From positions 21,417 to 85,416 of the forward strand of contig CAIVDC010000114.1 of the NCBI GenBank assembly GCA_903904605.1: a stretch of DNA of 64,000 nt. The letters run 5' to 3'. The notes beneath the pieces are model-generated. The model saw only the letters and a program-made list of their open reading frames with translations, was not told the origin of the DNA and made no database searches. Within the stretch, counting starts at the first letter, position 1. Every line of letters starts with the position of its first letter. Position numbers and translations under genes: made by a program. This document shows, in pieces, positions 36,734 to 47,400 of the stretch. Source of the stretch: an uncultured Sterolibacterium sp. GTDB lineage: Bacteria; Pseudomonadota; Gammaproteobacteria; Burkholderiales; Rhodocyclaceae.

Positions 36734-38499
36734 TAACTCGCCTGGCGCGACTTCGCCGCATGGCGCAACGCGATGTCCAGCGCAGCCATGAACTCGTCGA
36801 TCTTGATCGGCTTGGTCAAATAGCCGAAGAAACCGGCCGCCATGCCCGCCTCGATGTCGCGCGGGATGGCATTGGCCGACAGCGCCAGGACCGGAATATG
36901 GGCGGTCGCCGGATCTTCGTGCAGGACGCTCAAGGCGCCGAGGCCGCTGATGCCGGGCAGGTTGATGTCCATCAGGATCACGTCCGGTCGACGGGCGCGC
37001 GCCATCGCGATGCCCCGTTCACCGTCGACGGCCGTGAACAGTTTCAAGTCGCTGCGCCGCTCGATCAATTGCTCGACCAGGGCCAGATTGGCCGGATTGT
37101 CCTCGACATAGAGCAGAGTGCGTTGCCGCGACGAATCGTGCGGCAGCATCGGATGCTGTTCATCGGCTCCGCTGACGCCGCCGCCAGATGCCGCTTCCGC
37201 TGCGGCCGATGCGGCCAGCTCGAACCAGAAGACGCTGCCGACGCCGACACTGCTTTCGACGCCGACCAGGCCGCCCATCATCTCGACCAGCTGCTTGCTG
37301 ACCACCAGGCCGATGCCGGTACCTTCCTCGCTGCTGCTCTCATGCCCGAGCCGATTGAAAGGCTGGAAGAGCTGCGCCAACCGTTCCGGAGTCAGGCCGG
37401 CGCCGCTGTCGGTCACGCTGACGCGCACCCGGTTCCGGCCGCTCATCGCGCAGTGGACCACGACCGTGCCGTCGGGCCGGTTGTACTTGATCGCATTCGA
37501 CAGCAGGTTAACGAGCACCTGCTTGACCCTGGTCCGATCGGCATCGACCCGGAGCGGCTCTTCCAGCACCGGGAAGCTCATCCGTATCCCGCGCCGCTCC
37601 GCCTGCGGCGCGATCATCGCCCGACAATCCTGGATGACCTCGTCGAGCGATATCGATTCCTGCGACATCTTCACCCTTCCCGATTCGATCATCGCCAGAT
37701 CGAGGATTTCGTTGATCAGTCCGAGCAGATACCAACCGGCCTTCAGAATCTGGTCGATCGACTGCTGCTGCTTCGCCGAGGGCGGCGGTATCGCGGCGGC
37801 CATCAACTGCGCGAAGCCGAGCACGGCATTGAGGGGCGTGCGCAATTCGTGACTCATGCCGGACAGGAATTCCGATTTCGCCCGATTGGCTTTTTCCGCG
37901 ACCGCCCGGGCATTTTCCAGATCGACATTCTTTGCCCGCAGGGCATCCTCGAATGCCCTGCGGAGGGTGATGTCGGTCAATGCCACGCGCAGCGTCGCTG
38001 CCGCGGCGCCAGCTGTGATCGGCAGGCAATCCAGGGAGGTTGCGAAGTCCGTGCCGTCGCTCTTCTGGAGCGTCAGTTCGAAACTCTGCTTTCCGCCACC
38101 GTTCAACGCGTCGATAAAATGCTTCTGCCACTTTCCCTGCTCGTCGGCCACGACAAAGCGCACGAACCGGCGCCCAATCAGCTTCCGGCGATCCTCCCCG
38201 AGCAGGTCGGCGCCGGTGAGATTGGCTTCGGCGATCAGGCCGGTATGGCTGATGGTGAGATAGCCGACCGGGGCGAATTCATAGAGGTCGACATAGCGGT
38301 CCCGGGATTCCTCCAGCGCCAGCTGGGTCTGCCGCAAGGTCTCGTTCTGCATCTCGAGTTCGATCTGGTGCACCTGGAGTTCGTGCAGCAGTTCGTCGGC
38401 GGAGCGTGCCGACGTCCCGGCCGGCAAGCCCTGGGCGAGTTCGGCTTCCGCATCGCCCCTCAGCTGAGGCGACTGGGTGGGAGACTGTTTCGCGCTCAT
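36730..38499 (-). CDS. PAS hybrid histidine kinase with C-terminal receiver
   Basis: 589 residues without membrane helices. It has a leading coiled-coil (LLHELQVHQIELEMQNETLRQ is the PAS-associated helix), a PAS domain (DRYVDLYEFAPVGYLTISHTG), HisKA with the phospho-accepting His in MSHELRTPLNAVLGFAQL, HATPase (NLLSNAIKYNR, GTGIGLVVSKQL) and a receiver with Asp in DVILMDINLPGISG. Its start overlaps the stop of the CheB-CheR gene (ATGA), so it receives signals with that protein. The kinase-receiver part is very similar to that of the protein at 62144-64000. Confidence 0.92.
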   Translation of the reverse strand: MSAKQSPTQSPQLRGDAEAELAQGLPAGTSARSADELLHELQVHQIELEMQNETLRQTQLALEESRDRYVDLYEFAPVGYLTISHTGLIAEANLTGADLLGEDRRKLIGRRFVRFVVADEQGKWQKHFIDALNGGGKQSFELTLQKSDGTDFATSLDCLPITAGAAAATLRVALTDITLRRAFEDALRAKNVDLENARAVAEKANRAKSEFLSGMSHELRTPLNAVLGFAQLMAAAIPPPSAKQQQSIDQILKAGWYLLGLINEILDLAMIESGRVKMSQESISLDEVIQDCRAMIAPQAERRGIRMSFPVLEEPLRVDADRTRVKQVLVNLLSNAIKYNRPDGTVVVHCAMSGRNRVRVSVTDSGAGLTPERLAQLFQPFNRLGHESSSEEGTGIGLVVSKQLVEMMGGLVGVESSVGVGSVFWFELAASAAAEAASGGGVSGADEQHPMLPHDSSRQRTLLYVEDNPANLALVEQLIERRSDLKLFTAVDGERGIAMARARRPDVILMDINLPGISGLGALSVLHEDPATAHIPVLALSANAIPRDIEAGMAAGFFGYLTKPIKIDEFMAALDIALRHAAKSRQASY

Positions 38500-41486
38500 G
38501 TTGACCTTTCCGGCCGGCTCGGGGCCTCTGGCTCAAGCCTCGAAGCTTCCATCGCCAGCAGGATCAGCGGCTTCTCTTGGTCCTCGCCGACCAGGCGGCG
38601 GGCGTTGAGCAACATCCGACAGCGGCCGATGACGGGAAACTCGTGCTCGATGGCGAAGTCCTCGAAGCTTTGGTCGCGCGGCAGAAGGGTCTCCAGCAGT
38701 TCGCGCAGCGCGGGAATGTTCCACTGGCCGTTGCCAATGTCGTAGATGCAGCGGCCGACGGTATCTTCGGGCGCGACGCGGAAGTGCCGGTAAAAGGAGC
38801 GGCTGGCAGAAATGATATTCATGTTGCCATCCAGGACCACCAGGGGTTCGCGCACCGTGTCGACGATGCTTTCGGCCAGGTGCCGCGCCTTGTGTTCCGC
38901 CGTCTCGGCCTCGATGCGCTGGCTGATGTCGGTGAAGGTCAGGACCACCCCGTCGATGACGTTGTCCAGGGTGCGATAAGGCTGTATGCGCACCAGGTAG
39001 CAGGCGCCGCCGGCGGTCACGACCTCGCGCTCGCAGGGCAGCAGGGAATCGAGTACCGCCCGCGCCTCGCCGATCAGGGCGTCGTCTTCCAGATCGGACT
39101 TGATGTCGGCCAGAGGCCGGCCGACGTCGGTCGCCACCAGGCGATAGACCTTCGTCGCCTCGCGCGAAAAGCGGCGGATCACCATCTGCGGGTCGAGGAA
39201 GAGGGTGCCGATGTTGATGCTGTCGAACAGGTTCTTCATGTCGTTCTGCATGCCGGCGAGCTGCTCGATCTTGGCTTGCAGCTCGGAATTGACGGTGATC
39301 AGTTCCTCGTTGGTCGATTGCAGTTCCTCGTTGGTCGATTGCAACTCCTCGTTGGTCGACTTCAACTCCTCGTTGGAGGCCTGGTGCTCCTCGATATTGG
39401 CTTGCAGGTCCGCCTGCGTGGAGGCCAGGTCGCGCTCGAGATCGGCGATGCGCCCGACCTCGGCCGACAGCGCAGGCAGGCCGCGCTTGCGCTTGGCCGC
39501 CGCGGATTTGCCCACATCCTGGAAGCTCACCAGCAGCAGGCCCGGATTGGCATCCGGATCGGGCAGCGGACGCAGGCTGAAGCTGACCGTCTGGAAGTCG
39601 CCGTTGGTCTTCACCGACACCTTTCGCCCCAGGGTCGGCGCACCGCGGTTGGCCGCCTCGTGCAGGGCCGGGCGCAATTCCGCCTGGAGGCCCTCCCGCG
39701 CCATGTCCACCACGTTGAGGCTGGCCTGGCCGGGCGCCGGGCGCAGGTACTTGCCGGTCTCGCCATGGACATAGAGGATATTGCCCCTGGCATCGACCAC
39801 CACCGAAGCCGGCGCGTAGGTCTCGAGCAGCATGCGCCGGGTCAGCTCGGCCAGGTTGCTCTCCTTCGCCTTGACCACCGCCTCGATCGGCCTCCTTGCA
39901 CCCGTTTCCGTTGCCCAGGCGAGCCCGCTGTCCATCAAGGCGCGGGTGGAAGCGGCCGAGTGCACGGCGCGGTAGATCTTCCACTTGCGGCTCAATGGAC
40001 TGAACAGGTCCGGATGGCGGCCGATGCTCTCCGACGGCGAGAGAAACAGCACCCCGCCCGGCTTCAGAGCATAGTGGAAAGCGGGGATCAGGCGGTCCTG
40101 CAGTTCCGGCTCCAGGTAGATCATCAGGTTGCGGCAACTGACCAGGTCGAGCTTGGTGAACGGCGGGTCCTTGAGCACGTTCTGGATGGCGAAGACCACC
40201 ATCTCGCGGATGTCCTTCTTGATCCGGTAACCGGAATCTTCCGTGATGAAGAACCGGCGCAGCCGTTCCGGCGTGAGGTCGGCTGCGATGTTGGGCGGAT
40301 AGAGGCCGGTGCGGGCGGCGGCGATCGCATCGTCGTCGAGGTCGGTGGCGTAGATCTGGACCCTGGACTCCCGCTGGCTCTCGTCCATGAACTCGCGCAG
40401 CAGCATGGCCAGCGAATAGGCTTCCTCGCCGGTGGCGCAGCCGGTGACCCAGACGCGGAACACGTAGTCCTCGGGCTTGTCGGCGAACAGTTGCGGCAGG
40501 ATTTCCTGCCGGAGCGCGAGAAAGGCCTCCGGGTCGCGAAAGAAACTGGTGACGTTGATCAGCAGTTCCTTGACCAGCGCCTGCGCCTCGGCCGGATGCT
40601 CCTTGAGGTAGCGGGCGTAGATATCGATATCGGTCAGATCGTGCTGCAGCATGCGCCGCTCGATGCGGCGGCCGATGGTGCTCTTCTTGTAGAGGGAAAA
40701 GTCGTGACCGGTGGCGGTGCGCAGCAGCAATAGCAGGCGATTCAGGCCGCCCGTCCGTTCCGGAGCCGATGCCTGAGGCAGCTTCGCTTCGGGGAGGGGG
40801 GCCTGTCTGTGCGCACCGGCCACGAGCGTCGCGGGCATCTTCTCCACCGGCAGCACGTGGCTGGCGTAACCGGCCTTGATGGCGCTCGCGGGCATCCCAT
40901 CGTATTTTGCGGTGGCCGGCTCCTGCACCAGCGTGACCCCGCCGGCGCCGAGGATGGCGCGCAGTCCCAGGGTCCCGTCCGTGCCGGTGCCGGAGAGGAT
41001 GATGCCGACAGCGCGCTCGCCCTGGTCCTCGGCCAGGGAACGCAGGAAGGCGTCGATGGGCATGCGCTGCCCGCGCGGCACCTCGGGCATGGAGAGCTGC
41101 AAGGCTCCGTGGAAGATGGCCATGTCGCGGTTGGGCGGAATGACGTACACCGTGTCGGCTGCCACGCGCATCTGATCCTGCGCCTCCAGCACCGGCATGG
41201 CCGTGGAGCGTTGCAGGATCTCGGTGAGGATGCTGACGTGACCCGGATCGAGATGCGACACCAGCACGAAACCCAGGCCGCTGCGGGCCGGCATGTGACT
41301 GAAGAACTGCTCGTAAGCTTCCAGGCCGCCGGCCGAAGCGCCCAGGCCGACGATGGAAAAGGGGGCCGCCGGAACGATTTCCGCCTGATCGACCGGGCCC
41401 GGGGCAGTCGCTGGCGGCGGATGCTTCGCGTTCCTTGCCTTGCCAGCCGTCATGCGCCCTCCCAGACGCCCGATTGGCGTACTCAA
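38496..41486 (-). CDS. CheB-CheR-PAS fusion protein
   Basis: 996 residues. A CheB methylesterase (IVGLGASAGGLEAYEQFF, SHLDPGHVSILTEIL, GIILSGTGTDGTLGL) is followed by a CheR methyltransferase (VTGCATGEEAYSLAMLLREF, YATDLDDDAIAAAR, SCRNLMIYLEPE), a long coiled coil with tandem NEELQST units (about residues 700-740) and PAS domains. Such fusions modulate sensory pathways rather than classical chemotaxis; no chemoreceptor is nearby. It is the first gene of a two-gene operon with the hybrid kinase. Confidence 0.92.
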   Translation of the reverse strand: MSTPIGRLGGRMTAGKARNAKHPPPATAPGPVDQAEIVPAAPFSIVGLGASAGGLEAYEQFFSHMPARSGLGFVLVSHLDPGHVSILTEILQRSTAMPVLEAQDQMRVAADTVYVIPPNRDMAIFHGALQLSMPEVPRGQRMPIDAFLRSLAEDQGERAVGIILSGTGTDGTLGLRAILGAGGVTLVQEPATAKYDGMPASAIKAGYASHVLPVEKMPATLVAGAHRQAPLPEAKLPQASAPERTGGLNRLLLLLRTATGHDFSLYKKSTIGRRIERRMLQHDLTDIDIYARYLKEHPAEAQALVKELLINVTSFFRDPEAFLALRQEILPQLFADKPEDYVFRVWVTGCATGEEAYSLAMLLREFMDESQRESRVQIYATDLDDDAIAAARTGLYPPNIAADLTPERLRRFFITEDSGYRIKKDIREMVVFAIQNVLKDPPFTKLDLVSCRNLMIYLEPELQDRLIPAFHYALKPGGVLFLSPSESIGRHPDLFSPLSRKWKIYRAVHSAASTRALMDSGLAWATETGARRPIEAVVKAKESNLAELTRRMLLETYAPASVVVDARGNILYVHGETGKYLRPAPGQASLNVVDMAREGLQAELRPALHEAANRGAPTLGRKVSVKTNGDFQTVSFSLRPLPDPDANPGLLLVSFQDVGKSAAAKRKRGLPALSAEVGRIADLERDLASTQADLQANIEEHQASNEELKSTNEELQSTNEELQSTNEELITVNSELQAKIEQLAGMQNDMKNLFDSINIGTLFLDPQMVIRRFSREATKVYRLVATDVGRPLADIKSDLEDDALIGEARAVLDSLLPCEREVVTAGGACYLVRIQPYRTLDNVIDGVVLTFTDISQRIEAETAEHKARHLAESIVDTVREPLVVLDGNMNIISASRSFYRHFRVAPEDTVGRCIYDIGNGQWNIPALRELLETLLPRDQSFEDFAIEHEFPVIGRCRMLLNARRLVGEDQEKPLILLAMEASRLEPEAPSRPERST

Positions 41487-41495
41487 TAGCTGATA

Positions 41496-44400
41496 CTACT
41501 CCTTTCGGATTTCCGGGACGATACCGACCTGTATGCTCACCTCGACCCGGTGTTCCTGTCGGTCATCGACCAGGGCGATCGACTTGTCCTGACTCAGGAC
41601 GCCGTCCACCGTCACCTTGGTCACGACGCTCTTGCCCTGGCCGCCGTCGCGCTGTTGAACGACCGTGATGTGGTATAGGGTCTCGCGATAGCGGTAGTGA
41701 ATCCTGCATCCCGGCCATTCCTCGGGCAGGCAGGGAACGAGATGCAGCAGGTCGCCGGTCAGGCGCAGCCCCAGGAGCGACTCCACGACCAGCCGATAGG
41801 TCCAGCCGGCCGAGCCGGTATACCAGCTCCAGCCACCGCGGCCGACGTGCTGCGCGGCGGCATAGACGTCGGCCACGACGACGTAGGGCTCCACTTTGTA
41901 GCTTGCGAGCCCTTCCTTCGATAGCGCGCGGTTCACCGGGTTGATCATCCTCAGCAACTCCCAGGCACGCTCGCGCTCGCCCAAGGCGGCAAAAGCCATC
42001 GCCGCCCAGACCGCGGCATGGGTGTACTGGCCGCCGTTCTCGCGCACGCCCGGCACATATCCGCGGATGTAGCCGGGATCCGCGCCCGACTTGTCGAAGG
42101 GCGGGTCAAGCAGCTGGACGAGTCCCTGGTCGCGGCGCACCAACCGCAGCTCCACCGCCTTCATCGCCAGGCGCGAGCGCGCGCTGTCGCCGGACCCGTC
42201 GGAGATCCCGGAGAGCACGGACCAGCTCTGCGGAATCGAATCGATCCGGCATTCCGCATTGGCGGCCGACCCCAGCGGCGTACCGTCGTCGAAATAGGCG
42301 CGCAGATACCACTCGCCATCCCAGCCGTGCTCTTCGATGTTCTGGCGCAAGACTTGCCTCTGACCTAGGCAAAGTTCGGCGAAGGCGGAGTCGCCGCGCG
42401 CAGCGGCCACATCGGCAAACTGCCCGAGCACCTCGCAGAGAAAGAAGCCCAGCCAGACGCTCTCGCCCTTGCCCTGGATTCCCACCAGGTTCATGCCGTC
42501 GTTCCAGTCGCCGGAACCCATCAGCGGCAAGCCATGCCCGCCGAAATGCAGCCCGTGCCGGACGGCGCGCACGCAGTGCTCGTAGAGGCTGGCCGTGTCG
42601 GCAGAGCGGTCGGGCAGGTCGTAGTACGAATCATCCTCCGCGCCGACCGGGCGGCCTTCCAGGAAGTGCACGGGCGCATCCAGCACCCGGCTGTCGCCGG
42701 TGCACACCACGTAGCGGCAGACCGCCAGGGGCAGCCACAGGTAGTCGTCCGAACAGCGCGTGCGCACGCCCCGGCCCGCCGGTGGATGCCACCAGTGCTG
42801 GACATCGCCCTCCTGGAACTGACGGCTCGCGCACAGCAGCAGGTGTTCGCGCACCCGGGCCGGATCGGCGTGGATCAACGCCATCACGTCCTGCAATTGG
42901 TCGCGGAAACCGAAAGCGCCGCCCGACTGGTAGTAGCCGCTGCGCGCCCAGACACGACAGGCCAGAGTCTGATAGACCAGCCAGCCGTTGCTCAACACAT
43001 CGATCGACGGCTCGGGTGTTTCCACCTGTACCGCCCCAAGCGTGTGGTTCCAGTGCCGCCAAACCGCCTCGAGCGCGCCGCGCGCCGCCGCGTCGCCGCG
43101 AAAGCGTTGCACGAGCCGGCGGGCATCCTCGATGTCGCGCCCGACGCCGAGGCGGAAGACGATGTCGCGCTCCTCGCCTTCCGCCAGTTCGAAACTCACC
43201 TGGAGCGCGGCGCAGGGATCCAGGGCTGCGCCCACCCTGCCGGAAAGGCGCGAGCGCTTCAGGGCGGCCGGATCGCGCAGCGTGCCGTTGCGCCCAAGAA
43301 ACTCGGTGCGGTCGCCGCTCAGGGACCGCTTCTGGTCATCCACATCGAAAAAGGCAAGCCGATCCTCGAACTCCTTGTTGTAGGGGTTGCGCGCAGTGAG
43401 CGCGCCGCTTTGCGCGTCGATTTCGGTGCTCACATGCATCGCCGATTTCGCCCGAAGATCCCCGAGCACCCACTCGACGTAGCCCGTCGCGGAGAGTCTG
43501 CGCGGCCGGCCCGATTCGTTCTTCACTTTCAGTACCGAGAACTTGACGGCGGCATCGATGGCCACATAGACCCAGAGTTCCGTGCGGATGCCCGCCGACC
43601 GGGTCTCGAAGACGCTGTAGCCGAATCCGTGCCGGATCAGGTAGGTACTCTGCGCGCCGACCGGCAAGGGCGTGGGGGACCAGACATAGCCGGTTTCTTC
43701 GTCGCGCAGATACAGCGCTTCCCCGCTCGAATCGCTGACCGGGTCGTTGTGCCAGGGCGTGAGACGGAATTCGTGGGCATTCTCGCTCCAGGTATAGGCA
43801 CCGCCGCTCTCCGAGACCAGCGTGCCGAAATGCGGGTTCGCCAGGACGTTTGCCCACGGCGCCGGAGTTACTTGCCCGGGCGCGAGCGCCATGACGTATT
43901 CGTGCCCGTCTGGGGTGAATCCCCCCAGCCCGTTCGACAGGATCAGATCGCTGCGCAGCGAGGTCACGTCGACGACGGCGGAAGGGGCCTCGGGAAGATG
44001 CGGGCGCGTCGGCGTGAACCGCTGCCCGTACGGTTCCGCAAGGCGGCGATGGTCGAGTTGTTCCGCCAGCGTTCCGCGCTCATCGATGAGCACGGCGCGC
44101 GCGACCGAATGCAGCAGAATGCGGTCCTCGCTGGAAATTTGCTCCGCCGGCCGCACGAAGATGCCGCCGGGCCTGTCGATCACGCTCGCCTCTATGCCCG
44201 AGGCGATCAGACCCATGATCTGTTCCTGCAATCGTTGCCGGTAACCGGCGTGATCTTCGTTCCAGATCACCAGGTCCACCGCCAGCCCCTTCAGGCGCCA
44301 GTATGCGTGGGCCTGCACGAGCTGGCGCACGAGATCGATGTTGGCCGCGTCGCCGATCTGCAGCAGGACGATCGGCAGGTCGCCGGAAATGGCGTAACCC

Positions 44401-47400
44401 CAAAGCCCGGACTGCCCGCGACGATTCTTGATCAGCACGGCCGGGTCGGCGCGCAGCGAGGCATTGGCATAGATGACGCAGTTCGCCAGGCGCGCATACA
44501 GTTGTGCATCTGCATCCGTCGCGTCGAGCTGCCGCAGCACCACCTGGCTGTGTGTCCAGGTCAGTTCGAAGACACGGTCGGAGAGATGCCGGTCCTGGTA
44601 TTTTTCGACCAAGCCGACCGCCACGTCGCGGCTTTCCGCGATGCCCGAGACCATATCGATGGTGGCCGAATCCCCCGGCGCCAGCGTCAGCGAATAGCGG
44701 ATGGCGACGATCGGATCCAGTACCGAGCCGTCGCTGCCCGAGAGCGACGAAGAATCGCGCATCGTGAGGGGAGAGGCGAGGCTTCTCGATCGGCCGATAA
44801 AGCGCGAGCGGTCGGTCTCGTAGGAGGCTGCGCCGACGTTCGCAGCATGCACCGCCATCAGGTGAAACATCCAGGCCGCCTGCTCGCCCGATGAGCGGGA
44901 ACGGCGGTGGCACAGGATCGCGCTCCGTTCGGGCAGGATCTCGGTCTGCACGAAAAGATTGCTGAATGCCGGATGCAGCGCGTCCGCGGCCGGTGCTGCG
45001 ATCACCACTTCGGCGTAACTGGTGACCTCGATCGACCTTGTCTTGCGCGATCGATTGGTGATGCGGACCCGGCGCAATTCGATATCGTCCTCGGGCGACA
45101 CCACGATCTCGGTGTAGGTCTCGAATTTGCCGACATCGGCGCCTTCGCCCACGGAATCGCGGCGGCGAAACTCGGCTCGCCCTTCGGAAAAAATCGCCTC
45201 ATAGCCGTCGGGGCGCCTTCGCGTCGGCTGATAGGTGTTCGACCAAAACTCACCGCTCGCCGCCTCACGGATATAGCAGAAACTGCCCCAGTCGTCGCAA
45301 GTGCCGTCTTCGTGCCAGCGCGTGACGGCGAGGTCCTTCCAGCGGCTGTAGCCGCCGCCCGCATTGGTGATCATCACGTGGTAGCGGCCGTTCGACAACA
45401 ATTGAACTTCCGGTATCTGCGTGTCGGGGCTGTTGAACACCCGTACCGGCATCTCCGCGGTGAACGACATCGAGCTCACCTCGGAGAGTTGAGCCTCGTT
45501 CGGAAACAAGGCCGTGGCCTTGGGAATCCTCTCCTGGAGCAGCAGCATCACCGCCTGGAACAAACGGTTGGACTCGAAGCGCTTCTGCATCGGGCGCTCC
45601 AGGAGCAGGTAGGCCAGCGCGAGCAGGCTCATGCCCTGGTGATGGGCCATGAAAGACTTCACCACCGTGCTCGATTGCCCGCGTCTCTGCCGTGCCGGTG
45701 TGTAGTCGATCGCCTCGTAGAAACCGAACCTGCCGAGCAAACCCTTGCCCGCGAGTCGCTGCAAATTCAGGCAGGCCGCCTCGGGCGCCACCATCAGCGC
45801 GAGCGCCGAGGCATAGGGCGCAACGACCAGATCGTCGGCCAGTCCGCGCTTCAAACCCAGGCCCGGCACGCCGAAAGCGCGGTATTGATAATTGAGCTGC
45901 ACATCGACCGTGTTGTAGCCCGATTCCGAGATCCCCCAGGGCACGCCGCGCTGAGCGCCGTACTCGATCTGCCTGGCCACGGCAGCCTTGCAGGTCTGGT
46001 CGAGCAGCGTGTTGTCGTAGCTCGGCATGACCAGGCGCGGCATCAGGTACTCGAACATCGAACCACTCCAGGAGAGCAGCACCGGTTCTCCTGCCGTGCC
46101 GGTGAGCAGGCGCCCGAGGGAAAACCAGCTTTCCTGCGGCAGTTGCCCCTGGGCGATTGCCACGAAAGTGCACAAGCGCGCTTCCGAAGCCAGGAGATCG
46201 TAGTGGCCCGAGTCCGCCCGGCGCTCATCCACGTTGTAACCGATGTACAGCAGATGGCGCGTCTTGTCGAAAAGAAAGTCGAACTCCATCTGCGCAAGCG
46301 CCAAGGATTGCAGTGCTAGCGCTTCGATGGCGGCCAGCCGCTCACCGGCAGCGGTGCCGCCGGCCGCGGCCAGTTCGCGCAAGCTGGGGATCGCGGTGAG
46401 GGCGGCAAGCCCGGCCGCATCCGGCCCGCCCGGCGGCGCCGGCCGCAATAGCCATGGGGCGAGGAGGTCAATCTCGGCAAGCGCCTCGCGGCATTGCCGG
46501 AGCAGCGCCCGTGCCCACTCCCCGGCTTCACTCTCGGCTGCAGCCGCAGCCTCGACTTCTAGCCTGGCCGCGAGCGGGGTAGCGAGCAGGGCAGCGCCTG
46601 TCGCCAGTCGGTCGAGGCTCTGCCGCGCCGCCGCGAGCGTGGTCGGCGGCGCGGCGGAGATGGACGCCAGCTCCCGGCGAAATTTCGCCAGAGGGCCGGC
46701 AAGCGCTGGGTCCCCTGCGTCAACCGCGTCCGCGAGTAGTCGGAAGGTATCGCCCAATCCTTCGAACAGGCGTGCCGACAATATCCTGTCATCGGCCAGT
46801 GCGCACAGACCCTCGCGCAAGGTCAGCAGGTGGCCCGCGAGGTTACCGCTATCCACCGTCGAGACATACAGGGGTGGCAACGGCTGCAGCGTCAAGGTGT
46901 CGTACCAGTTGTAAAAGTGACCCTGGTGTCGCTCCAGCCCCGCCAGGGTATGCAAGGTGTTCGCCGTGCGCATGACGAGCGGTCCGGCCGGCAGGTAGCC
47001 GAAATCGTAGGCGGACAGATTCGCCAGCAGGGCCAGCCCGATATTGGTCGGCGAGGTGCGATGCGCGACTGCGGCAACCCGATACTCCTGATAGTTGTCG
47101 GGCGGCAGCCAATGGCCCTCCTGGCCGACGAAGTTTTCGAAGAAAGCCCAGGTGCGGCGCGCAATCGCGCGCAGGAAGCGTGTCTGGGCGCCGGTCAGCG
47201 CCACCTTGCGGAAAGCGAGCGGGCGGCTGAACCACCACGTGATCGCGGGTGAGGCGAACCACAAGAGCAGAATCGGCCCGGCCCATGCTGCCGAAGTCGC
47301 CGGCCCCCGCTGAAACGCCGCCGCAACGGCGATGGCCGGGGCGATCCACATGGCGCTGAAAGAGGCGCCGAGTTCAGCCAGGTCGCCGCGGCCGCTCCGC

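Noticed and set aside
39300..39375. Tandem DNA repeat
   Set aside because: It encodes the NEELQST coiled coil of the CheB-CheR-PAS protein, a usual feature of this family.
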